The notes beneath the pieces are model-generated. The model saw only the letters and a program-made list of their open reading frames with translations. It was not told the DNA's origin and ran no database searches. Made by a program: the position numbers and the translations under genes. A stretch of DNA of 64,000 nt from Eutypa lata (Eukaryota; Ascomycota; Sordariomycetes; Xylariales; Diatrypaceae), in the NCBI GenBank assembly GCA_022661535.1, contig JAKULF010000006.1:1979001-2043000 (forward strand), in the 5' to 3' direction. Below, piece after piece: positions 1 to 8,639 of this stretch; the first letter of the stretch is position 1, and every line of letters begins with the position of its first letter.

Positions 1-1725
1 GAATCAGAGATGCAGGGCAGCAAACATGCATATATTTAGCTCTTATCTTATCCCTCGTTTTCTTCCCGTGAGATCCGGAAAGACCCCTTTTGACGTCATG
101 CGTCGCGGGCGTGTGCCCGAGAAATGGGATACCTAGTATGTATTCCAGGGGATCGACGCCGATCACCAGAGCCTCAGTTGAGCGGCCAGAAGCTGTCAGA
201 TCTGCAGGATGATCGGCGCGCCCGTTGTTGCTTATACACAGTACATATGTACTGCATTGTGCATATATACACGATTCTTGTCTCTCACACACCACCCCCT
301 GAAGCGGTTGCAGTAATCGATCATGCATACTTACCTAAACTTGCATCGATCCTATAATGGCACGGCTATTATAGGTACGTGGGGGCGGGATGCCCTCTCA
401 CCTAAAGAAAAAACAGCATATATTTGCATGGTGCTTAAAACTAATCGTGGCGCAGGTTTCTGCCATCTGTCTAGACCCTGCCCTAGAGCGATGACGAGGA
501 AGTACCCATTTTCACGAGATCATAATTGAGTTAGGAATTTGTTGTCTCTTTGTTTCTCCCCTGGTCGTCGAGTAAGCAAATCAGGTACGTTTGAGATGGC
601 AATGGAGACCACGGACACTTGTCAGGCGGTGAGAACAACCGAGTGACGTATATCCCGTATAGACTTATATATGAAACAAATGCTCTTGGAATTTGCTGCT
701 AATAATAGTCATACCTGCATACTGCATGGCATTAGGTAGATGAAGTGGTATATACATATGACGTCTGCAGTTGGTTTTGTTAATATCTCAATGAACTAGC
801 TAAGAATCTCCTTGAAAGCCTGTTTGGTAGACAGTTGTGAGAACTTCTTCCCTTCAAAGCTGAAAATGAAAGAAAAGAGGAGTGAATACAATCTATATTA
901 CTCTCAATCAATACGAGCCCTATCAACCTGCACAAGCTATTATCTCAGTATCAGTCCAAACATTTTATATTTATGAGATTTTCCCTTGAAGCTTATATTC
1001 TCATTGCAAGAAAGTTCATATTCTCTCACCGTCATGGTTTTAAAAGATTGGGTTAATTTATTTATTCACATAGCCCTTTTTCTGAAGATTAAGTGTTGCA
1101 TAGGGACATGAAGTTCCAATTTCTCTCATGATGTGCTAAAAAAAACCTCTATTTAAAAAAACAAGTTAATTGCTATAGGAGAATGAGGAATGCTAGGTAT
1201 GAGTCTGGTATATAGGTGGTTCCGTGATTAGTAATATAAACTCTTTGTTTAATGTTGTGGGCCTAAGCCAACGTCGCAAAGCACTAGTAATAAGTAACCT
1301 CAACGACCTACCTACAATGCGAAGGGAGCAAAATGACCACGTGCTTAGGCTTGTTTTCCCACAGCACTCTTGGTATCTCTAGGCAACTTCATATATATTT
1401 TCTCTTAGGAGACAAAGGCTAGGTGGATGCTTGAATGTTGATAACAAAGGCTGCCGTTGCTCAGAACTACGACTGACTGGCTGGTGTAAATATTTTAAAA
1501 CAATAGGTATACACACTTAGGACTAGGCTATGTGCCTTAGACATCCTCGACGCTGCTATAAAGATCTGTTTTCTCCGTGGGAACTTCTTCAACTGCTTGT
1601 ATAACATACCTACCCACCTACCTAAATACCTACATAACCAACCTCCATACCCCCCCTCTCCCCCTTTTACACCCAATATCTATCTACACAAACACCAAGA
1701 AAGCCTACAAGGCAGTCCCCTAATA
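1..1725. other. gene-free left flank
   Basis: I find no convincing coding sequence here. The short open frames lack family signatures and mostly start at non-ATG codons. The DNA is AT-rich, with scattered TATATA tracts and TACCTA-type microrepeats near the right end (about 1608-1640). The last 100 bases are pyrimidine-rich and probably serve as the 5' UTR or promoter of the following phosphatase gene. Confidence 0.6.
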
Positions 1726-3002
1726 ATGGCCCTTCCAACGATAACAATCGACATCATCCGGCACGCCGAAGCCCAACACAACATCCTAGGCTCGCACATC
1801 CGCGACCCGCCCCTGACGGCCGCCGGCCGCGCGCAGTCGCGCGAGCTCGCCCGCGGGTTCCCCTATTCGCGCCAGGTCGCGCGCGTCGTGGCGTCGCCCC
1901 TGCGGCGCACCATCGAGACGGCGACGGTCGCCTTCGCGGACTCCGTCCTGCGGGCTCCCTCCTCTCCCGGCCGCCAGAAGCAGCAGAAGCAGCAGCAGAA
2001 GAAACCGAAGAAAATCCTCCTCCTGCCCGAGCTCCAGGAGGTCAACCCCGTAAGTAATCAAATTTTCAGAGTTAAACACCCCTCCCTATATATATATATA
2101 TATATATGTCGTTACAAAGGGGGGAGGGGAGTACTTTCTCTTTTTCTTGACGAAGAGTTTCCTCAGGCTCGCTTCTAAAAGAGATACATACATATAGCTT
2201 GATTAGGGGTTCTTGAAACATCCGTCACCGAGTTATTTTATTCAGAAAAGAGAAATTAGCTAGCTAACTCTAGATGTTGTTGCTTCAGTACCCCAGCAGC
2301 ACCGGCTCGTCTCCGGACGCTCTGAGTGCGGCCTGCGGCAACGAGCTCGTGGACTGGACAGGCCTTGGCCCCCAGTGGTTCCTCAAGGGCCCGGACACGG
2401 ATTTCGCGCCGATCCCGGAGAAGGTGGAGGAGCGCGCGAGGCGGGCCCGCGTTTACCTGCGGGAGCTAGCGCGCACCGTCGTTGGTGAGCGGAACAACAA
2501 TAACAACAACAACAACAACGACGACGACAAAGACGGCGGCGGCGGCGGCAGCAGCAGCAGCAGTCACGACACCAACGATGGTGATGATGATGATAGCAAC
2601 GGCCCGCACATCGTCGTTGTCACGCACGGCGAGTTCGCGCACTGGCTGACGGGCGATTTCGTCGGCGTCGACCACAGGCACAACACCGGGTGGTGGAACG
2701 CCGAGTTTCGATCCTACCGGTTCGCGGGACCACCGGATCTCCATGAGGGCGACACCGAGGCGGCGCTCGTCGAGACCGCGAGGAGCCGGGATATGCGGCG
2801 CGCGTACTCGTTCTCGGCCGAGAAGCCGCCTACCCTCGCCGAGAATGCATCGTTTAAGGCGGTGGCGACCAAGAGGGTCCTGGCTTATGCTGCGGTGCAG
2901 GAGGAGGAGGAGTGGGAGGATGTCGATGCAGATGTGAGGAATGAGGTGGGGGAGGTGGTGCAGAGCGAGGAGGAGAGAGAGGTTGTCGTTGTTGGTCGAT
3001 GA
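1726..3002 (+). CDS. histidine phosphatase (phosphoglycerate-mutase-like) family protein
   Basis: Model join(1726..2049, 2289..3002), 345 aa. The protein belongs to the histidine phosphatase superfamily branch 1 (PGM-like), whose members transfer or hydrolyse phosphate through a phospho-histidine. Visible motifs are the N-terminal RHAEAQHN box (nucleophile His), SPLRRTIETA, LPELQEV, and the second catalytic His in VVVTHGEFAHWL. The start is the first ATG in frame, directly before the MALPTITIDIIRHAE beta strand; the open frame upstream has only non-ATG starts. The 239-nt intron is phase 0 (GTAAGT...TTCAG), has a CTAAC branch site about 20 nt before the acceptor, and contains a (TA)10 tract. 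A run of Asn, Asp, Gly and Ser (about 2493-2600) sits between the two catalytic motifs; intact RHG and THG motifs flank it. The substrate cannot be told, and fungal paralogues are mostly uncharacterised. Confidence 0.88.
2087..2106. repeat. (TA)10 microsatellite in intron
   Basis: A perfect TA dinucleotide run lies inside the intron of the histidine phosphatase gene, between the donor and the branch site. Confidence 0.95.
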
Positions 3003-3016
3003 GTGCGTACACGTGC

Positions 3017-3034
3017 GTGTGTGTGTGTGTGTGT
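3017..3034. repeat. (GT)9 microsatellite in 3' UTR
   Basis: A GT dinucleotide run lies just after the stop codon of the histidine phosphatase gene, so it probably falls in its 3' UTR. Confidence 0.9.
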
Positions 3035-3750
3035 GATGGATTTTGAGCATAATCTGTGTTGCGCACTTGTTAGGCGGGAATTTTATGGGATAGCATATTG
3101 ATGCACGCGCCGAGTGGGAAGATGGACGTTGAGTATCGGTAGTGTAAGTATGCTCCTTAGTCTCAGGATTCGTACCATTCTTCTAACGTCTTTTATAGGG
3201 TTTGGTCGGCAGATGAATGGTATGGCAAGCAGGGAAGCTTGGGTGGCTTTACACATAGATAGATAGATAGATAGCCTATAGACTCTTGATTGCCTTGACG
3301 GGCTTATGATTTGATGCAGGGACTGCTTGGAGTAACACGTGTGGGCAATGGGGAATATCAATGCCAAATGCCATATTTGATGATATGGACAGAACTCTAT
3401 AGAGCATATCTTCATGGTGGAGGTAGTATCAAAGACAGGGAAATACTTAATTAACTCCGTGATCCTCATAATTGTTTTAACGAGGTAGAAAACACTGTGA
3501 GTGGATAAAAGTATAAGCTATATAATATAACTCTGTGTGGCATGATGAAAAAGTGTGAGTGCTCGTGGTGGTTTCATACAAGTTAATGTATGGGTAGGGC
3601 CCATAAGACATTGTTGGCGCTGTAAATTGCATCTACTATCATACAAATAAGGAAAGGAACCAGCCACCCAGAAGCACGTACTTGGTTAGGGCAGAAGGGG
3701 GGGAAAGAAAAGGAAAACTTTTAATAATAATTAAAAAAGAAAAGAAAAAA

Positions 3751-3867
3751 CTCAGGACCAGCTTCGAACCTCAACCCCTTTGACCTGAAGATAAGTCGAC
3801 CTTTGTCCTGCCCGGGGTGTTGGTTTCGAATCAGCCCCTACGGCCATTACCACTCAGCCAACCAAGG
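3751..3867 (-). ncRNA. tRNA-like Pol III unit (pseudo-tRNA or SINE head)
   Basis: On the minus strand there is an A-box match TGGCTGAGTGG (3860-3850). A B-box-like GGTTCGAAGC (3770-3761) lies about 80 nt downstream, and a run of six T (3750-3745) follows at once, as expected for a Pol III terminator. A second TTCGAA lies between the boxes. I could not fold a good cloverleaf: the acceptor and T stems mispair, and the box spacing is larger than in a plain tRNA. It could be a tRNA with an intron or long variable arm, a decayed tRNA, or a tRNA-derived SINE head. tRNAscan-SE and a genome copy count would decide. Confidence 0.35.
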
Positions 3868-4710
3868 AGTCGACTTGGTAGCTTCGTTTGACCTTGAAGG
3901 ATGTGCAGTTGTTACGACATATATGTTGCTTCGTTGCTAGGCCACCTTGGAGCGTTTTTATCCAATGCAGGTCTCCCACCATTGGGCAACATAAGTCATT
4001 GACTACGTACCTAACTGTTCATATATCTGGGCTACACATGATCTTACTTGGTTTAAGGTCGAGTTAATTTGTGCCTGAGATTACGATAAGACATATATAT
4101 ATATACATGCTTAACGAACACTCTACAAACTAGACCATTTTTCCCTACATGCCAGAACGCTGTCGAACTTTATCTGTGATATCGATCGAGTATAGCAATG
4201 GATAAATAGAGTACTTTCGTATTCAAAGTAATCTATAAAGAAGAAAAGAAAAGAAAGAGGAAAGACCCCCTTTAATTTAATAGGAGAATTTGTACCATGT
4301 ACCAGTCTTACTTCTATTGATTAGTTTCTTGGTTTTCTAAAATAAATAAAAGGAAAAAGAAAAATATTAGATCGAACTCAACCGTACTTAGGTCGTCGGT
4401 GTGTTTATCACCCCATCAGACTAGGTCATTTTCAGCCAGTTGTACGAGGGGTCCTTAAGACGAGATGCAGCATTCGCCAACTTTTCGGGAGGAAGTTTGA
4501 GAGTTGGCCATCATTGTGCCGCCGGTCACTGCACCATGCGTGCCCGAGGGCGAAAACCACCTTTTTATTTTGGTATATATGAATGCAAGAAATGGTGGAA
4601 CCATTGTAAATAAGCCAGACACCTTTTCAATCAGTCTTAACGCAACGCATGCAGTGCATACAAATCATCTCTTATTTACATAACTTCCTTGATCATATAT
4701 TACTTAGCAT

Positions 4711-4891
4711 TGTCAACAGATGGGTAATAGTATGGTGACCTAAGTGGTGGTTGCTATGGGGGTATGGATACCTTAGGGATAAAAGTGAATGCCTTAGGGT
4801 TCTAGGGTTATGTATCGTATGTGAATAGTTTCTCACAGCTTGTTGTAGCCTGGATTCCTAGAAGACAACAACATACGATAGACATTGCAGA
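4711..4891 (+). repeat. left LTR (alignable part)
   Basis: This block begins with TG and is alignable to 6298-6457. It contains CCTTAGGG twice and TTCTAGGGTTA, a telomere-like cluster also present in shorter form in the right copy. The LTR may extend to about 5020, where CATTGCA occurs again before the leader. Confidence 0.65.
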
Positions 4892-5111
4892 TTAAACATA
4901 TCAATACGCCGATTATTGCATTATAGAATATGACATGGTAGCAATCCCTTGGCGATACAGAGGACACAATTACCCATTCACTTCATTTTGTATTCATTTT
5001 GCACATTCACCGACATTGCAGCTAGGGCGTAGCGCTATTAAGAAACCTGCCACATCGAGGACCGAGTGATAGTTATACGGACGGGCTCTTGCACAAAAGA
5101 ATCATATAGAA

Positions 5112-5240
5112 GAAGCCTGCCAATTGAGACCTCCAAAGGCCGAAGAGGTAGCAGCTGTACCGAAGGTTATTGGTGTGGTAGGAAGCCTGCTACTTTGAAG
5201 TCCTTGAGTTAAGGCCAAGGTAGTAGCAGCTGCACCGAAG
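5112..5240 (+). repeat. imperfect tandem repeat in gag leader
   Basis: Two copies, about 54 and 59 bp with a period near 70 bp, both start GAAGCCTGC (5112, 5182) and end in GTAGCAGCTG(T/C)ACCGAAG (5165, 5240). A third partial CGCCGAAG follows before the gag ATG. They lie in the untranslated leader of the element. Confidence 0.7.
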
Positions 5241-5300
5241 CAACTGATTGCAGTCAGAGACAGCAGTCGCCGAAGGAACTGGGAGACGAACAGGCCAAGT

Positions 5301-6212
5301 ATGGCAACAGACGGAAAGGTCAAGATGGAACCCACCGGCGAAGAGACGAAGGCCGATAGCCTAGACCTAGAGCGAGTGATGAAAGCATTCGCAGAGCTAC
5401 CAAGCAAGGGAAAGAAGACCACGCACCTGGATTGGAGCAACCACTCATTCAGGATGGCCGACGAGAACCAATTGACCGGCGATGACAATTGGGAGATGTG
5501 GAAGACGGCCTTTTGGGTGGCCCTGATGAGCACCGGATTTACCAAAGATGATGTATATAAACTTACGAGTATCGACGATGCCAAGGTCGCGAACATTATC
5601 ATCGGCAACATCAAAGACGGTCCGATGGCCGTCGTCGCAGGCCTTGTTAAAGGTACGGACATGTACCAGGCTTTGGATGAAGCGTACGGGCATTACAGCA
5701 TCGACCAGCAGACAGATCTATGGACGAATCTTCAATTCATCAAATGGAACCCGACGAAGCAATCAGCGTTGGAGCATGTCGTCGAATTCAAACGTTTGAT
5801 TCGACGTACCGGAGAAGTCAAGCTTCCTACTAATTCCGGCCAACAATTTGTCATGTTTATCAATTCGATTCGCGACGATAGGTCTAAGGGCGCCGCCGGA
5901 TGGAAGGCCCGAATCAAAGGATTGCTTCGTCATGCACCGAATACGACGATGAACCAGGTATACGATGATTTCGTCGCCGAGTTTCGAGGGAAAGATCACA
6001 AAAAGGACGGAATTGGAGGCTGTCACAAAGTACGAGGTGGCAAGCCGGATTGGAATGACAAGGGTCAGCCGCGCTGCTACAAATGCAGAGAGTATGGCCA
6101 TATAGCAGCGGGCTGCCCGAAGAAGGAAGACGGAAACAGCATGTCCAGCGACGAAAAAGCCATCCCGGCTGATGTTCTAGACCTATACAGAAGGCCGGCC
6201 TATGTAGGATGA
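5301..6212 (+). CDS. retrotransposon Gag with CCHC zinc knuckle
   Basis: 303 aa, one exon, with a clean ATG and no internal stops. The N-terminal half (from about residue 50) looks like a Copia-type gag-polypeptide/UBN2 domain: NWEMWKTAFWVAL, then ALDEAYGHYSIDQQTDLWTNLQFIKW, then a helical stretch rich in Lys/Arg. Near residue 260 is a retroviral-type zinc knuckle, CYKCREYGHIAAGC, which fits CX2CX4HX4C exactly and normally binds RNA. The protein ends about 35 residues later with no protease or pol continuation. Gag would form the particle that packages element RNA. The LTRs have decayed but this frame is open. That suggests either recent trans-mobilisation or retention of gag for another role; I cannot choose between these from one copy. 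Confidence 0.85.
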   Translation: MATDGKVKMEPTGEETKADSLDLERVMKAFAELPSKGKKTTHLDWSNHSFRMADENQLTGDDNWEMWKTAFWVALMSTGFTKDDVYKLTSIDDAKVANIIIGNIKDGPMAVVAGLVKGTDMYQALDEAYGHYSIDQQTDLWTNLQFIKWNPTKQSALEHVVEFKRLIRRTGEVKLPTNSGQQFVMFINSIRDDRSKGAAGWKARIKGLLRHAPNTTMNQVYDDFVAEFRGKDHKKDGIGGCHKVRGGKPDWNDKGQPRCYKCREYGHIAAGCPKKEDGNSMSSDEKAIPADVLDLYRRPAYVG

Positions 6213-6297
6213 GGGCGACGCCGAGATGAAGGCGTCACCGACCGGACGGGTCGTTGATGATATTCACGATGGCTTCATCCCTTAGGCCATGAGGGTC

Positions 6298-6457
6298 TGT
6301 TAACATCGTAAAAATATGGTGGTCTAAGTGATTGCTATGGGGATATGGTCACCTTAGGGCCTTAGGGCTATGCATTATATGCAAATTGCTCCAGCCAGCC
6401 TGTTGCAAGCTAGATTTCTACCTCTAGAGACTAACAACATATGATAGGCATTGCAGA
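6298..6457 (+). repeat. right LTR (alignable part)
   Basis: This is the direct-repeat partner of 4711-4891. It starts TGTTAACATC and has the same order of blocks, including adjacent CCTTAGGGCCTTAGGG and the CATTGCAGA end of homology. It probably extends towards about 6525 (TTCATTGAATGCACATTT resembles a stretch near 4980-5006), but this is uncertain. Confidence 0.65.
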
Positions 6458-7049
6458 CTCTGATAAGCATTAGTAGTTTCCCTCGAAACTATTTTCGGCT
6501 TCATTGAATGCACATTTCCCTCATCTGGTATTACATGGATGGTTGTGCTAGATCTTTCCATCTTCCTACAGTCTGCCTAACGTTACTGTTGATTATTGCA
6601 GACCTAGACCTTGGCTGGTGTTGTCTACAATCAGGGTGTAACCCCCCCCTTCCCTTTTTCTTTCTTTTTCTTTTTTGTCTTCTTTTAGTTCAAGGGGGTG
6701 GGGGATGGGATAAAACTGCGCCATCAACTTCTAAGTGTGCAGCATCGGTAGTTCAGACGTATCAGGCTAGATGCTAGCTATGTTGAGGTTCAAATACCTA
6801 GGTACTAATGAACCTTTGAAGATGACATCTACCATCGCGATTATCGAATGGTTAGTGTATATATAGTTTCATATTTCCTGCCCACTTCCTTTGTGTAGTT
6901 CTCATATGGTTGATAATTATAAATATAGTATGACACATTATGCCAGCGATTTTAACTACTTATTGTTTTGTATTGCGATCTCTTCCACACACGATAGTCC
7001 CATTTTTAGGCTATCGTCGGCTCCGTACCAGCTTGACTTAGATTTGTTG
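6458..7049. other. intergenic between LTR element and bZIP gene
   Basis: No gene is seen. The stretch holds a pyrimidine tract around 6640-6680 and AT-rich sequence. Its right part is the 3' flank of the minus-strand bZIP gene. The open frame at 6508-6777 has no recognisable content. Confidence 0.6.
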
Positions 7050-8118
7050 TTATAATAGGACTGTTGGTTGCGACTCTATGCTCTGCGCCAGCTCACAACC
7101 GCTACTCGTCACCATCGTCCACTTGCGCAGGAACCACGGTGTAGCCTGCCAGCCCCGCAAGTCCCAGGGCTGGTAGGTGGTCCCTCTCCTATGGCGCCAG
7201 CACACGAGGGCGTTCCGGACGTAGATGTCCAGCTTCAAGTCCCAGAGGTCGAAGAGGTGGGGCATCGCCGCCGCCATCATGATCGCCCGGTCCCGGAAGA
7301 GGGGCAGCGGGATGAGGTCTATGCTCACGTGGTGCGGGATCATGATCTGCGCCAGCGTCGGCTGGAGGTGGGCCGGGAGCGAGCCCCGCGCCGACGACGC
7401 CACGAGAGCCCCCGGGTCCGTCTGCGCCGTGGTGACCGGCCGGAAGAACGGCGACATGTAGTTCGAGCTGCACACCAGGAGCTCGTAGAGGTTGAGCCCG
7501 AGGCAGATCGCGTTTCGCAGACACGCGGTGAACACCGTGGTCTGCGCATCTTCGAGCGTGTTGGCGTGTAGATCCGCCGGTCGCTGGTGCACCGCGTCGA
7601 GAGTGGCGTCGTATGCTGGGAAAGTGACTGCGTCTGGATCTGAGCTTGGGTCTGAGAATTGACTGGGATTGAGGCATAGGCTGATGAGACTGAGATCCTC
7701 TTCCGGATACGGCCAGTCCGCGCGGGTAGGTAGTAGAGCATCGACCCGGTTGGTAGGGATTTCCACATCTGGGCGCAAGGATAAGGGGTCAAGACTCTCA
7801 TTGGACGGGGCTAGAGATGGGGCCCCCTTTCCAGGCGTATCTTCCAAATCACATCGCGGCTCTAGTCTCCGGGGGGTTCTCCTGCTATCCTTGCACCGCG
7901 ATGTTTGCTTTCTTTCCTTCTGTCTCTCTCCTGTAGTTGGTTATTAGGATTAGCACGAGTCTTCAATACTACTCTGAAAAGCTCGTTTTAATATAGCATT
8001 CACACCTACTGTAGGCTCTTTGGGCAATCTTGTTTTGCTCCCGGCGGGCAGCAGTGACAACCCGCTTCTTGCGCTGTCTCACGGAGTTTGGTGAATGAGG
8101 TCCGGCGGTCCCGATCAT
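7050..8118 (-). CDS. bZIP transcription factor with C-terminal DUF3425
   Basis: Model complement(join(7050..7930, 8010..8118)), 329 aa. The long 3' exon alone shows only the DUF3425 region: HHVSIDLIPLPLFRDRAI, then DLWDLKLDIYVRNALVCWR and PWDLRGWQATPWFLRKW. Splicing a 79-nt intron (GTAGGT...CTACAG, branch GCTAATC) joins it to a first exon that supplies the DNA-binding basic region. The joined sequence reads RREQNKIAQRAYRERQKERK (residues 25-44), which fits the fungal bZIP signature NxxAQxxYRxR. Arg37 is split by the intron. The start is the ATG at 8118, the nearest in frame. No clear leucine heptads follow, which is common in DUF3425 factors. The gene diverges from the NmrA-like gene across 521 bp. 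Its target genes are unknown. Confidence 0.85.
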
Positions 8119-8639
8119 ATTACACACTACGGCAGTTCGAATACAGTGGTGTCCAGGGTTGATCTAGTTAGGTAACTCCATGAACGCGATAATCTAATGC
8201 TTGCTGAAGGAAGAACGTGAAAGGGTAAGCCATTCGAAGGTTAGTTGCCAGTAAATGGGGCTAATAGTACGATGGCTTATTTCCGATAAAGCCGGCTATG
8301 ACTATACCGCGTCTGGCTTACGGATTGGAGCCAATCGTGTTAATGTCAACCTCTGTAAGCCATTATGGCGAACATCATGAACACCAATCGACATCATGAA
8401 ATTGTTCGGTTTTGGGAAGACCACGACGCTGTCACAAGATGGAAGCACACCTCCCTTTTGTCAGCAGAAGAGGAGGCATGATGATGAATGCCATAGTATA
8501 TAAGCATCGACAAATCCTCGTTGAACCTAGTCTTCATCCTGCCTCAGAATTTCCACAAGCCTTTCATTAGAAGCAACCTCCAAAATAAATAAAAACCCCA
8601 ATTTCACGATATTACAACCTCCGTTCATCTGAACCGAAA
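8119..8639. promoter_or_regulatory. shared divergent promoter region, bZIP / NmrA-like
   Basis: This 521-bp region separates two divergent start codons. It contains GTAAGCCATT at 8225-8234 and 8355-8364, the inverted 8-mer ATGGCTTA at 8272-8279, and inverted TGGCTTAC at 8314-8321, giving an outward/inward symmetric set. CCAATCG occurs at 8331-8337 and 8384-8390, with an inverted ATTGG at 8324-8328. ACATCATGAA is directly repeated at 8372 and 8391. These look like binding sites for a regulator and for a CCAAT-binding complex. That function is inferred, not shown. Confidence 0.5.
8497..8503 (+). promoter_or_regulatory. TATA box of NmrA-like gene
   Basis: TATATAA lies 137 bp upstream of the NmrA-like ATG, followed by pyrimidine-rich sequence. 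This is a plausible distance for a fungal TATA element with a leader of about 100 nt. Confidence 0.45.

Larger units (their letters stand above)
3003..4710. other. intergenic, AT-rich
   Basis: No protein gene is supported. The stretch holds an (ATAG)5 microsatellite at 3255-3274, a tRNA-like unit at 3751-3867 (listed separately), and poly-purine tracts around 4239-4262. It ends at the inferred left end of the LTR element. Confidence 0.6.
4711..6457 (+). mobile_element. gag-only LTR retrotransposon (non-autonomous)
   Basis: Two direct repeats frame a single gag gene. The left repeat starts TGTCAACAG (4711) and the right one TGTTAACATC (6298). Both continue through matching blocks: a TGCTATGGGG-type stretch, TATGG, CCTTAGGG, then CAACAACATA/CTAACAACAT and a shared CATTGCAG. 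Similarity runs to about 4891 and 6457, then fades, so the true 3' ends of the LTRs and any target-site duplication could not be fixed. Between the repeats lie a leader and the gag ORF. Only about 85 bp separate the gag stop from the right LTR, so protease, integrase and reverse transcriptase are absent. This fits a non-autonomous element that would depend on a relative's pol. By eye the LTRs differ by roughly a quarter of positions plus small indels. Confidence 0.7.

Noticed and set aside
5102..5662. 186-codon minus-strand open frame
   Set aside because: It is antisense to the gag gene and its leader and follows the codon pattern of gag; it is a shadow frame.
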